Notes: generated by a model not told the origin, from the sequence alone. A stretch of DNA of 64,000 nt from Cucurbitaria berberidis CBS 394.84 (GCF_010015615.1 NW_024468936.1:1984001-2048000), one strand, 5' to 3'. Positions 43,801-56,981 are shown, counted from the first letter of the stretch. Made by a program: numbers and translations.

Positions 43801-46800
43801 ATTTTTTTAAATTATATGCATTACTATTATACTATTTTAATAAATTAGTTTTATTAGCAATTTTATTAATTGCTTTATTAGGCTTATTAGCTGCAGTAGT
43901 ATTTATAAATTATAATTATATATTTTAGTATACTAATTGCGTTTTTAGACAATTAAAATAAATTATTGCAACAGTATTTAGTATTAAAAAAATAAAAATA
44001 AAAGTAGAAAGTTATTTATATATTTGCTTTATTAAAAATTAAAGTAAAAAAAGTATAAAGCGTATTTATTTAAAGCTTAATAGTTTTTTTTTACTTTATT
44101 AAATACTTAATAAAATTAATAATTGTATAATAGTATAATAAAAGCATTAAGTAAATAAAATAAATAATAATAAAAAAAATATTTAGTATATTTAGCTTGC
44201 TAAATATGTACATATATATTTATTATTAAAAATAAAGTAATATACTTTATAATTTACTAGGATATAATATAATATAGTATTTTAATAAAAAATATTTAGT
44301 AAAAAGAAGCAGAAACTAACTGCTAAAAAAAAAAAGTAAAAATTAAAAATACTTTATTTATTACTTTTTTCTGCAAATGCAATAGCTTAAAAAGAAAAAA
44401 AATATTTAAATATTTTAATTAATAATAAAATTATATATGCTTTTAAGGCTTAAGTTTTAGTATATAATACTTTTTTATAAAAAAGCTTATTACTAAAATA
44501 AAAATAAGTAGAATTTTAGCTAATTTTAGTAATAGCAGTTATTTTTAGTAAGTACTGCTAAAATTAAACTATTTTTATTAAAGTTTAGCATTCTATTTAT
44601 ATTATTTATTATTAAAATTATAAATAGTTTTTATATTATAAGTATTAAAGCAGTCTTTAAAGCGTAAATTATATTATTTATATAAAAAAAATAGTATTTT
44701 AATATTTAAGTGCTTAGGATTATCTATGTCTAGGTTTAGCAATTTTAGTTTTAGTTTTTGCAATTAATAGTTATAAATTATTTATTTTTAAAATTTGCTT
44801 TATATGCGTTGCTACTACTAGGTTTTTTATTTAGTAATTAAAAATTTAGTATTAAAATTTTTTTTTATTTTTTTAGCAGTGCGCATTTGCGCAGTAAATA
44901 ACTATTAATTATAAATAGTATTTTTATTTTTTTATTTAATAAAGTACTCTAGCTTTCCTATAGTATTATTAATATGCTTTTTAATAATTTATTTAATAAG
45001 CTTAAGCTTTTTATTACTATTAATTTTAACTGCTTATAATAGCGTTAAAAAAGGATAATAATAAAAATTCTAATTTAATATATAGCAAAGTTTAAGTTGT
45101 ATAGTATTAATTATGTTATATATTTTTAAATTTAGCAGTTTTTTAATCTAGTATATATTTTTGCTAATTTTTTTAAAAACTTTTAAAAGTTTATATTATT
45201 AGAAACTAATTTTTTTTAAAAAACTATTTTTTAGTTTATAATTATAATAAAAAACTAGTATAGTATAATTACTAAGTTTTAAGTTAAAAAGTTAATAATA
45301 ATAATTATAGTAGTTTTTTTAAATAACTTTTGCAAAGCAGAAAACTTTTTTTGCTTTTTTTTAATATTAAAGTTTTAAAATTTTGTAGTTTTTTTTTATA
45401 AGCGTATTTTTTATATAAAGTAAATTAAAATTTTAATATAAATTAAATTTTATAATATATTTGCAAGGCGTGCATTTAATTAAATAATTTATACTTATAT
45501 TTAAAAAAAATTAAATATAAAAAAGCACTTTATCTTAATTATAGTTTTAATTAATAGTAATAAAAAAGCAGAGCGTAATACTTACTATTTAATTAGTTTT
45601 TTTAAATTAACTATTAGCTTTTAGATAGTAAGCAGCTATAGTATAAAACTTAGTTTTTATTGCTTTATATTACTAGCTAAATATGCTTTTAATAAAAGTA
45701 GCTGCTTTATTATTAATAATAATTTATTAATTACTTTAATTTATTAAATAGTTTGTGCAAGTAAGAGCTATAAATTATTTTTTACTTAATTAGTATTTTT
45801 TGCTAAGTATAATATTAATAGCTTTAGATATTTAGTATATTTCTGTAAGTATAGTATTAAAACTTTAAAATATTTTTAGCAGATATATAATAATATTAAT
45901 ATAAACTATTTTAAATAATTATATAAAATAATTAATAAGTTTTAATAATTTATATAAGTAATGCTACTAGGTCTAGTTAATTTTATAAAGTAGGTAATAT
46001 TTAATATAAATTTTTAAGTACTTTAAAAGCTTATAAATAAAAAAAAAAGCTTTTACTTAATTATAAGTTTAGTTATAGCCTTAATAATAAAACCTATTAT
46101 AAGCTTATTTAAAAAATTTTTTTATTATATTTTTAAGTACGCATAAATGTTTTAATTTATTTTATTTATTTTAATAATAAATTAAATTTTTTTTAAAAAA
46201 GAAACGCAGTTCTTGCATTAATTAAGTTAAATTTTTATTATTTTATTATTTGCTAAATATAACTACTATAATATACTGCTATAATATATTATCTTTATAT
46301 ACTTGCTTAAAATAGTTTTTAAAATTTTTATTTATTTTAATAATTAGCGCATAAAATATATAAGTAATATTATTTAGTATATCTATTTTTAAGTCTAACT
46401 TTAGTATAATTTTAAATTTTAGCTTTAATAAAGTATTAAGTATTAAGTATAATTTACTAAGTTTATAGTATATATTTAAATTAAATTACTAAAAGTAAAC
46501 TAAAGCCTTAGCTAGTTAAAAGTTAAAACTTTTTAATAATTTTATTATAGTTAAATAGCATTAGCGTGCAATTGCTATAATTATAATATAATTTATAAAA
46601 GTATATATTTTAAATAATATTTTAATTATATGCTTAAGTTTTTTAATTACTTAGTAAAGTCCTGCTATTTTTAATTTTATAAAAAAATACTAGCATTTTA
46701 GGCTTAAAAAATATTTTAATAGAAAAATAATAGGCTTAATTAAAAATTTAGTAAAATTAATTAATTACTTAAGCTATATAATTAGTAATAATTTATTATT

Positions 46801-49800
46801 TTTATATTTTTTTAGTACATTTAAGTTAATTATAACAGGTTTAAAATTTCTTTTTATATAATATGCTATAACTGCTATGCCGTATTCTTTAGACAAATTA
46901 ATATTAATATATAGTAGTTAAAATTTATTATAGTAAAATAATTAAATATTATTATTTTATAGTAATTAAATATTTTTAAAAATTTTTTTAATTAGGTTTT
47001 TTGCTAGGATAGTTGCGCGCATTACTATTACTATTTTTTTTTTTTTTTTTTTAAAAGCAAAGTATAATAGTTTAGTTTTAAGTTTAGTAAAAAGTTTAAA
47101 AATTTAGGCTAGGTATAGCATATAATTATTAAAAAAGTTAATTATACTATAATACTTTTTTATATTTTAAGTATAATAAAAAAATTTAATATTTTATAGC
47201 ACTTTTATTTTTTTTTTTATAAAAGTAATACTAAATATATTTATATAATATTCTAAAAGCTTTACTAAAAAATATTTTAAAAAAGCTTTGTTTAAAGCAA
47301 GTAAAATATTTATTTTATAAATTTAATTAAAGAAAAAATTAAAATATTATAAATATTTTTTAAAAGTTTTAAAAAATATAATAAAGTTATTAATATATAC
47401 TTTAGCAAACTTAGCTATATTTTAAAATATATTATCTTTGTAGTATTATACGTGTGCTACTAAGTTTTTAAAGTTTATAATACAAATATTAAGTATTTTT
47501 ATTTTATAGTAAGTATTAATTATAAATTTATAGTAATTTTCTAGGCAAATTTTAAACTAGTAAAAAAAACTAAAGCTATTTACTATAGTAATATAGCAAG
47601 CTCCCTGCAGTTAGCTAATAATATCTTGCTATATAATTAAAAAGTATATATTTTTAATTATTTACTTATTAATTTTTTATATATTTAAAATAAATTGTTT
47701 TTTCTAGTTAATAGTGCTTATACTGTTTATATTTTACTTAATTAATTTTTTCTAAATTATAAAAACTAAAACTAGAAATAGTGCTAGTATTATTATAGGC
47801 TTTAGCTTTCTTTGCTCCTAGAGTTTGTTAAAAATATTATTAATATATTTTTAATTATATAGTTTTTTACTATAGATTTTAAAAAAAATATTAGCATTTT
47901 ACTACTTATTTTTTAAATTAATTTATATTTAGTATTTTAATAAAATATTTATAATAAATCCGCAGTCTATTTATATTAAAAAATATTTTATTGCTTTTTT
48001 TTTAAAAAGCTTTGCTACTGCTAAGTTTTTAAAAATTATAATATTATTATTAATTTTAAGTTTATTTTTAAATAACTTTTTAAAATTTAGTAAAGCTGCT
48101 AGGCTATACTAGTTACTATTTATTTAATAAACTGTTTTAACTTCTATTAGTATTGCATATTTTACTAGAATATACTATTATAAGTAAATTAAATTGCTAA
48201 TATTATTATAAATAATAATTTTTAGTAATTTAAACTGTATTATTATTATATAGGCTTAAAAAGCTAGTAGTAGTATATTTAAAAATTTAAAAATATAATT
48301 ATATTTTAATAAAAAAAGTTAAAATATATAAATACGCACTTTAAGTGCTGTATATACTAAAATAGTTATTATTATTTATATTATAATTTTATACTTTTTT
48401 TTAGTAGAATTATTTTTTAATTTAATAATAAAAAGTGTAAGTATGCTTTTGTATATTAGTTGCTTTATAGTTTAATTTTTAATATTAATAACTACTACTT
48501 GTAATACTAGAGTATTTATACTAATAAAAATATTTAGTTTAAGTGCTAGAATAATATATATACAAATATACTATAAAGCTTAAATTTATTTATTAAATTT
48601 AGTACGCAATAGTATATAAATTATAATATATATTAATTTAAATATTATTATTTTTCCTAGGCCTACGCTAGCATATTTAACTGGCTTTTTTAGCATTTTT
48701 TATACTATATTTTAAAAATTTTTTTTAATAAAAAACTTATTTACTAATATAATTACTGCTTTAGTGTTTAAATAAATAGTAAAATTTAGCTATTATTGTT
48801 TATTTTTAATTTTAAGCTTTAATTTATACTAGTTTTATACTAATATTGCTTTATTTATTAGTAGCAAAATTTTTAATTTTATAATATAAAATTATTTTAA
48901 TAGCTTAGATACTTAAGCTGCTAAGTTAAGTAAAGTATATAATAAGCTATTTATTTTTAGTTTTTTTTAAATAATTATAAAAATATTATATAATTTATTA
49001 TATACTTGTTTAATGTGCGTGTAAAGCTAATTATTAAAAAAAAGTTTATAACTATAAAAGTAATAGTAAATTTAGTAATTTATTAAATATTTTTTTAAAA
49101 AAAAAAATTTTTGCACGTATTTAATAAAATAAACTGTTTTATTTTTACTATTTAATTATTTAGTATATAGCTTTTTTGCTATTAAGTTATTAGTTATTAG
49201 GCAAGCCTATATATTTAAGTTATAATTATTTAAGTTTTTATTTATTATATAATCTTTTTTTAACGCAGGGTTATTAGAGCTAAATTATAATTTAAAATTA
49301 TATAATTTTTTTATTTTTTTTTAAATATAGGGAAAATTTTACTATTATGCAAGAGTATATTCTAAAATAAAGTACTAGGCTTATTAAAGTACTATTTTTA
49401 ATTATAATATATTTTTTAAATTTAGTTATACTATTACTTATTTATGCTAGAATACGCGTTATTTAGCTATTAAATATTTAGCTACTTTAAGTAATTAAAA
49501 TTCTACTTATTTATATTTTTTTATATAAAAAGTAAAGCAGACTTATTTTATTATTTTTTTTTTTACTTATTATAATAAAGTGCAGTAGCTATATTTGCAT
49601 TTTGCTATTTTTACTATTATTATATATTAGAATTATTTTTATATTGTTAGAAATTGCTATTGCAGTAGCCTTAGTTCTAAAAATTTAAATTTTTATTTAA
49701 TTAATAACTGCAATAAGCAGTATTATTATTTATTAAAAAATTTAAGCTTTTATTTCTTTAGTTACTATACTAGTAGTAAAAAAATTATTTATTTTAGTTA

Positions 49801-52800
49801 AATTTATTTTAAAAAATTTTAACTAATGTGTATTTGCGTTCTTTAAGTATAAATAAAAAATTATTAAATTTTATATTTAATTTTAAGTTTTATAAATATA
49901 TTTAAATTTACGCATTTAATAAGTTTTACGCATATATAATATACTAATTATTATTATTATAACTGTATTTAGCATTCTAATAAAATTATTTAATTTTTAA
50001 AAATTATTTTATTAAAAAGCATTTTTCTATTAAATTTTTAAAAATATATTGCTTTTTTTATAAGCAGTTTAAAGTAATAAATAATTAAATTTAAAAAAAT
50101 TTTAGCTTTTTTTCTTATTAGTTTATACTTATTTTTTTAATAATTTTTAGTTTGCGTTTTAGTTTTAAGTTTAACTAATACTAAAAAAAAGCTATTTTTT
50201 TAAAATATTAGTGCAGGTTGTTATAAATAGTATATTTAGCTATTATTTAAAAAGCAATAATAATTTTTATAGTATTAATAAAAATGCAAATATTCTAATA
50301 GTATATTTTATTAAATATATTTGCTATATTATTTAGATAGTTGCGCGCAGATATATCTAGCTAAAAAAAACTAATTTATTTAAAAATAAATTTTAAAGTA
50401 CTACTTATTACTTTTATTTATATATTATTATTAGCTATTTTAACTTTTTTTAGTATAAAACTTTAGTTACTTTAATTATATTATAGCTGTATTAAAAGGC
50501 GAAGGTTTCTGTATAAAGCTTTTAATAAATACTAGTTTTATTATATATAAAAAAAGCTTTTACTATTAGTAAATTTTATTTTTAGAAAAAGTCTAGTCTA
50601 GTAGCTAATTAATATATTATTACTAAGCTAATTTAGTTATATAATACATTTGCTATATTGCCCTTATATTTGCTAAAAATTGCTTTTTAATAGTAGTGCT
50701 AAACTATTACTTTTAATTATATATATATAGTATTTATTTTTATTAAACTACTATTAAATGCTTTGCACTAAAACTTTGTACTAAGTTAGTAAATTAATAG
50801 CTATAGCGAGGGCAAAGAGGCTCTCTAAAGTCAGTTACAAAAAATTAAGCTGCAAAAATTTGGATTTTTACCTAGGTAGGTGACCAAATTTGGCAAAAAA
50901 GAAGAAAAATACAGCTTTTATTGTTAGAAACTGCAGGATTTGAACTTAGTTTACTGCATATAATTCAGATATAATTAAGATATAACTCGGGTATAACTCA
51001 AGTTTATTCTAATATAATTTAGATTTAATTAGACAATTATTAAACCTAGCTATATAGTTAATTAAATTATTAAGGTTTTTAGAGCCGTAGAAGCTTTTCC
51101 TTAATAGGCTACAATATTCGAATTTAACTACAATTGTATAGCTGCAATAGCAGCTCAGGCCTCTATTTTTTTTTTTTTTTTTTAAAAAGTTAGTAATAGT
51201 TAAGTATATATATATAATATTTTGCTAATATTATTTTAAAATTTTATAAATATATTTTTAAATTTTTTTTGCGTAATAAATTAACTTTGCTGTAATAAAA
51301 ATTTTAAAAGTAATTTTTTAGTAATAAACTAATTTTAAGTTAGTTAATAAAAATTATTCTAGTAATTAAGTGCAATAGTTAATAATTTTTAGTAATTTTT
51401 TTGCTATTATTTGCCTAATTATAATTTAGTTACTAAAATTAAATTTAAATTATTTAGTAGCTATAGAAACAGCTGCTATATATTATTTAGCTAGCAGTTT
51501 TCTAATTTAATTATTTATTTTAATATTGTACAATGCATGCCTAAATTTAAGTTTTTTAAATATATTATAAAAAAAATTTTTTTTTTTTATAAAATAATTA
51601 TAATAGTATTTATATATTATAGAAAGTTACAAATTAGCAATCTTGCTACTATATACTAAATTACTACTTTTTTCTTATTCTGTTTGTATTTTTGTATAAG
51701 CTAAATTTTAATAAAAATTATAAATAGTAAAATTTATTATATATTTGCTACTATAGTAAAAATATATATAATAAATATATAGTTAATTCTGCGTATAGTT
51801 AAAAATAAAAAAAGTAATAAAATATTACTACTATTTTTTATTTTTTTAACTTTTTAATAAATTTGCTATATTATTAAATGCGTAAATAAATTTAATAAAG
51901 TAAGTAATAATTAAATATAATATTATTTTTATAGCATTATTAAAATTATTATAATAAAAATTTCTATTATTGTATAAAGTTATTTTGCACACTTTTAGTC
52001 TATAAAAAATTATAATATAATAAATAATTATATTTATATATTAAAAAAGTTTATTTTATATTTAATATTTTATTTAGCAGCTTATTTTTTTTTTAAATAT
52101 AATAACTAAGTAAGCAAATATTCTAATTTAGCTTAATTTTTAAAAAAAAGCTATTTAAGTATAGAAGTAGGCTAAGTTCTTTAAATTAAAAAAATAATAC
52201 TATACTAGAGTTTAGCCTTAAATAGTATAAATATTTTATAAAATTTAAGTATACTAATAGTAACTTTAAATACTTTAATAAGTATAAAAAAATAATATTT
52301 TAGTAAATTATTTAAATAGGCTATAAAATTATAAGTATGTATAATAGTATTTTTAATAAATTTTAAAAAAAAGTACTATAATATAAAGCAAAGCTGCCTA
52401 ATTATTATTTAACTAATTAAACTAATAAAAGCTATAAATTATAAATTATAGTAAAAGCTGTAATATTAGAGCAATTACTATTAATTAATATAGCAGGCTA
52501 TTCTAATAAAAGAAAAATATAATTAAATTAATACTATGCAGTATATGTCTTTTTAAATAAAAAAAAATAATAAAAAGTAAAAAAAAATAATAATAATAAA
52601 AAGCGCTTTAGTAGGATTTAGCAGGCTTACTATTTTTAGTATATTTAATAAAGTACTGCTAAATTTTAATTTTAAATAATAATATTTTAAAAATATTTAG
52701 CTTTTATAATAAAAGTATTATTAAATTAGAAATTTTTATAAGTACGTTCTAAAAAGTAAAAAAAAAAAAAATAGCAAAAGTTTTAAGTATAATTATATAA

Positions 52801-53340
52801 TTGCTTAATATTTATTAGTTTTTTTTTTTTACTAAACTATAGTTTTATAAATAATAAAAAAAGTTTATAAATTGCTAAATAAACTAAATATTAGCTTTTA
52901 TAAAAACTTTTGCTTAACTAATAGTAAATTATAATTATATTAATAAAAGCTAATTAGAATTTAAAGTTATTATATTGCTATTTTTAAATTTTTTTTAAAA
53001 AAATACTTACTATACTTAGTAGTTTTTAGTAGCTATACTAGTGCAATATTTATTTATTATAATAAGCTAGTATTTTAATAATAATATTAAATATATTTTT
53101 GCAAAAGTATAATTATTATATAAATTATAAAATTTTTATAATACTACTTACTAAATACGCGATAAAATATAATTATATACTTAATTTTAAAATTTAATTT
53201 AAAATTAGTTATATTAAAGTATAAAGTTTTTAATAATATAAAGCTAAAATACTATTTTAATTTTAAAGCTGCGCAAATTGCAGTTAGCTATATTAAAATT
53301 ATAAAAAATATAAAAATTATTAAATACTTTAGCTACTAAT
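40818..53340. mobile_element. 12.5-kb AT-rich, RIP-decayed inserted block
   Basis: The block is almost all A and T with long homopolymer runs. It has no credible coding sequence: the longest frame is 67 codons (42281-42484), pure Ile/Phe/Leu/Asn/Lys composition noise. Remaining G and C sit mostly in GC, ACT and AGT contexts; TC and GA are rare. The base composition breaks sharply at both 121-bp repeats. The simplest reading is one or more transposable elements that were mutated by RIP beyond recognition. I cannot name the element class. A less-decayed island lies at about 50795-51170. Confidence 0.85.
50795..51170. repeat. less-decayed island inside the AT block
   Basis: This stretch has clearly more G and C than the surrounding block, including AGCGAGGGCAAAGAGGC, CCTAGGTAGG and GCTCAGGCCTC. 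An inverted repeat (AAATTTGG at 50856-50863 and CCAAATTT at 50884-50891) encloses a 20-nt loop. GGATTTGAAC at 50936-50945 resembles a reversed polymerase III B box. It may be a younger nested insertion or the end of the original element. Confidence 0.6.
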
Positions 53341-53461
53341 TTATTATAATATAAAAGTAATAATTTATATTTATAAGTTTTATTAAGCTAAACTAGCTGC
53401 TGGGTAAATAATATATTTTATCCTGGCACAGACTATCCTTCCTTGGCGTTCACGTGACAGC
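53341..53461. repeat. right copy of 121-bp direct repeat
   Basis: The partner of 40697-40817. Here the inner (left) part is mutated and the outer (right) part keeps its G and C, the mirror of the left copy. Ordinary base composition resumes at once after it. Confidence 0.92.
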
Positions 53462-53665
53462 GGCGCGAAATGTTGATCCTGCGGCTTTGTAGGTGTGCGA
53501 GTTCTCAAATCTTAAGAGCAGCCGGTGTTTTACTCAGAACCAATCTCAAGTGCGCGAATATGGAGATGTTTTTTCTTGATTGTTCGTTTATTGGGTCTTT
53601 GCTTCATCGCGTTTGGAGGCGCGATACACAAACATACTGTTCTAAAATTCGCTACTTCTCATGAT

Positions 53666-55142
53666 CTACCATAATAAAATGGGCTTGATTGTCACTCCGT
53701 TATGCATCTCAGCCAAAGCTTTGTCGAAGTCCTCGGCCTTCCACTTGTTAGTTTAATCCTTTCCTCAAGTTTGACTTATGTGCACTTACCGAGTATGTCT
53801 TGGACAACTTCTCGATAGGACTATTGAAGCGATGTTTAGTGCAGATCACGGAGAGTTGAACGGTTAACACTTACAACTTTCCTTCACGATACCACTCAAT
53901 CATCTGGGGTACGAACTGAAATTCAAAATTAGTCCATGTCTCTATTGATGCCTCCGGAGCGTCTACCTTGGATGGCTTCGCATTGCCTTCGAGGCAACCT
54001 CTAATTGCAGATCCGTACTGCCGTGAATTAGCGAGGCCTTGTGAGTATAAATCTATGAGACATACGTTCAATAGTAGGCCCAGGTCAAGATCCATGCTCT
54101 TCCCATTCACTATACCAATCAAAATCATTTGACCCTTGGAATGCAGGCTTTGCAGACCGCCATCAATTATGGGGACCACACCAGTTGTGTCAAAATTTGC
54201 GTTTGTCCCTAGCGGGACGATCTCTCTGATTGCCGTATTGAGGTCAGCTGCTAGAGAGGGAAGATTGGATGTATCAATCACGTGAGTAGCCCCAATCTCT
54301 CTCGCCAGGTCCAGACGGGATTGTACTCTATCTACGCCAATGATCGTTTTGGCGCCCCGTATCTTTGCGGCCTGGAATTTCAGATTAATATGTTGCCCGA
54401 GCCCGATTGAAAAGCTGAATAGCAGCCAACGTACCATGATTGCGGCCATACCAACGCCACCGAGCCCAAATATCTGTGAAATCTGCGTCAGCTATGAATG
54501 CCTAAAATTTCTAGCTTTGGTACCTACAGCGACGGTATCATGCTCTGTCACGTCTGCGAGCTCAGTAACAGCAGCCGCGCCGGTTTGGTACCCACATCCC
54601 ATTGGAGCGAACAACCTCAGCTCTTCCTCATTCTTTACCAGCTGCGACACATTGAGCGCCGATGTGCCCTTCACCAACGCCAGACTCGAAAAGCTCGACT
54701 GGCCAAAGAACAGTCCACTGGCGGGCCCTCCATCCTCAACTTGATACACTTCGGGCACACTAAAGATATTTTTGGCATGAAACTCGCCACAGTACCCAGG
54801 AGTCTCCTCTGTGCAGGCGCGACACTCCTTCTTGCCGCAATAATCGAAACTCAACAGTACTTTGTCTCCCTCTTTTACGTGGGTGACTGCACTTCCAACT
54901 TGTTCGACAAATCCTGCGCCCTCGTGGCCTAGAATTTTGGGATACGGCGAAGATCCCGGTGCGCCTGGTGGTATCGAAGAAAGGACTAGGTCCGTGTGGC
55001 AAATTCCGGAAGCGATGATGCGTACCAGAATCTCGTCTTCACGCGGCGCTCGCAGCTGAACCCTCTGTCTGCGCCATTGGACTTGGCCGTCTTTGGGGAC
55101 GTCGCTCACGATGGCGGTTGTTGAGATGGGGTATGTCGTCAT
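53666..55142 (-). CDS. zinc-dependent alcohol dehydrogenase, seven exons
   Basis: Exons 55142-54528, 54473-54435, 54371-54066, 54017-53967, 53915-53875, 53820-53790 and 53743-53666 join with six GT..AG introns of 46-63 nt into 386 residues. Junctions restore family blocks: DTVAIFGLGGVGMAAIM, AAIMAAKIRGAKTI, LLLNYGSAIRGCLEG, PSKFVPQMIEWYR and GKLFPIEKLSKTY. Catalytic zinc ligands are GICHTD (Cys48) and GHEGAG (His73). The structural-zinc loop has Cys at about 102, 107, 110 and 118, with C-x4-C at its start where x2 is usual. The NAD site is GLGGVG. It resembles fungal aryl-alcohol-type MDR dehydrogenases. Its 3' end is about 205 bp from the AT-rich block, yet the exons look intact. Confidence 0.88.
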
Positions 55143-55274
55143 AGTGAAGGAAGTAGTGATGATTGGTTGCGAGCTTTAACGATGAAGTAGGAGAGCCATG
55201 CAAAGAGATTTTATTGTATCGAGGGATAATGGTTTGATGGCCACGCGACGCAGCACGGGGTACATATACAGATC

Positions 55275-55290
55275 CCCCGCGGGGTACCCC
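55275..55290. promoter_or_regulatory. overlapping GC-rich palindromes upstream of ADH
   Basis: CCCCGCGGGG (55275-55284) and GGGGTACCCC (55281-55290) are perfect palindromes sharing four bases, about 133 bp upstream of the ADH start codon. GCGGGG fits the fungal CreA-type SYGGRG consensus, and C4/G4 runs resemble stress-response elements. Binding is inferred only. Confidence 0.4.
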
Positions 55291-56902
55291 AGATCCATCA
55301 TGCCTATACAAGATTAGATGTGGGCCATAGGATGTTGAATTCGCCGTTGTAGGACCGGCATCTAGGACTCATGGCAAATTGGTACCGTGGATAGTACATG
55401 GCATCTCTGGTTTGAGGCGCCCATGGTAAATCACGAGACTAGTAACCGTTGCCTTCCGAGGTTAGAACTGTGGACCTGACACGACAAGTTCACAAGTGCC
55501 GGGCGGAGCGGACGGAGTTGACTCCTGCCGGAGCCTCGTTTCCAAGGGTTGGCATCTTGGCAACCATTCCCAAAATAGGCTATTATGTCAGCGTCAACTT
55601 GAAGCGTATCCGCCAACACCAAGCCACTGCCTACGCTCAGTTGAGATATCGCTGGTTCTGTAAAGGTACTTTGATTTGAGTCTCTAAACCTCTCATCTCT
55701 CATTTCCAGTGCAGAATTCGTGGCATGCGGCGATAGTAGCAGGTGGAGCTCATTGACAAAAGACACGAAAGCCCGATACTGTTGGAAGAACCCAGCAATA
55801 TTGAATGAACTTGGCGTACGGCAGCTGGGAAGAAAGAGGCAAATATCCAACACCGACACCAATCTAACGTTAGCAGCTTTCGACTGCTCTAATGCCAAAC
55901 GTGACAAGGACGAAGTCGAAGTCGAAGCTATTCGGGAGGAAGTGGGAAGTTTGCTTGTCAATTTAAATCACGATCGCCTGACTTGGATGCCGCACTTACA
56001 TTCCGTAGGGTCGCAAGCAGGTCGCCTGTTGCAAGGCTGAAGACCCGCCTCCTCGCACCAGTTTGACATGTCCTAAGAATTGCAGCGTCTCTAAAGATGC
56101 TTGCTCGGACATCGATGCTGACAGGACTCTGGCATGCCGAACTGACAATCTGGTCGAACATGACACACAATACAAGAGCAGACATGACACGCATGACTTC
56201 AACACACTTGAAAAATAGTCTCGTCATACCCAAATATCTGTGTTTGGAACCAAAGGTGCCATGCTTAGGTTTGGAAACTAATGACATGGCCTGAGTTCAG
56301 CCGCCTATTGGGCAAAGAATGGCGTCGTGAAAGGGTCATACCAATTCTATTCTCGCTGCGAGCGCGGGACTGTCCTGACGGCGCCATCTCAACGTCGAAG
56401 ATCGATATCACTGCGCTAACACCGATTGCTACCACAATAACGCTAAAAGGTCGCAGAAGTCATGTTGCAGATGCTGATCAAGCAATAGACGCAAGTAATT
56501 CCACATTATATCTCTATGTATTATTACTAACAATGGTAGCGTAAAGTCTCTAACTGTGTCATGTCAATGTTCAAGGCTGCCGACAGCAACTTGGAGGTAT
56601 TTCTAATTCTAGAAATATCAACTTAATAAGATACTGCGATATTGCCAGTAGCGTGTGAGCCCTCAGTCTTCGAACACCGACCATGTGGCGTGGACAGCAA
56701 GCGCCTAGTTAAAAGCCAGTGACTCCCCGCCGCATTCCTCTCATTACTGAAACTTCACAGCTAATCACTCGATAAGACCTGTACTTTGCAAGGCCAATAA
56801 TTTCCTCGTGCCAGGATTAATCAACCGTCATCTTGTTGTGAAAGGTCCTACCCAAGTTTTACGGGCCTTCACCTTAGCGACATTGACACCGTCCCCCCGA
56901 TG

Positions 56903-56947
56903 CACTCGATACACTCGATACACTCGATACACTCAATACACTCGATA
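56903..56947. repeat. 9-bp tandem repeat, five copies
   Basis: Five copies of CACTCGATA, the fourth with a G-to-A change, in the 5' leader 35 bp before the ATG of the following gene. Confidence 0.9.
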
Positions 56948-56981
56948 CGGCACATTGACTTCCCACGTACTGCAGCAACAC

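Larger units (their letters stand above)
55143..56981. other. gene-poor stretch, ADH promoter on the left
   Basis: About 1.8 kb. Minus-strand frames at 55431-55961 and 55958-56287 are protein-like in composition, and a GTAAGT lies at their junction. No splice choice keeps both in frame and the longer one lacks an ATG. They may be a decayed gene. The right end holds a 9-bp repeat and the leader of the next gene. Confidence 0.4.

Noticed and set aside
50936..50945. tRNA gene suggested by the B-box-like motif
   Set aside because: The flanks do not form a T stem and no acceptor stem or A box is visible.
40818..53340. Mitochondrial DNA inserted in the nucleus
   Set aside because: No mitochondrial gene, rRNA or tRNA pattern is visible, and the repeat pair shows that C-to-T decay, not ancestry, explains the composition.
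40697..53461. The 121-bp copies as LTRs of one retrotransposon
   Set aside because: The left copy extends into the 3' end of a host gene, and the host sequence continues after the right copy, which fits duplicated target rather than element ends.
55431..56287. Two adjoining minus-strand frames as one two-exon gene
   Set aside because: No choice of donor and acceptor keeps the frame, and the longer one has no ATG.
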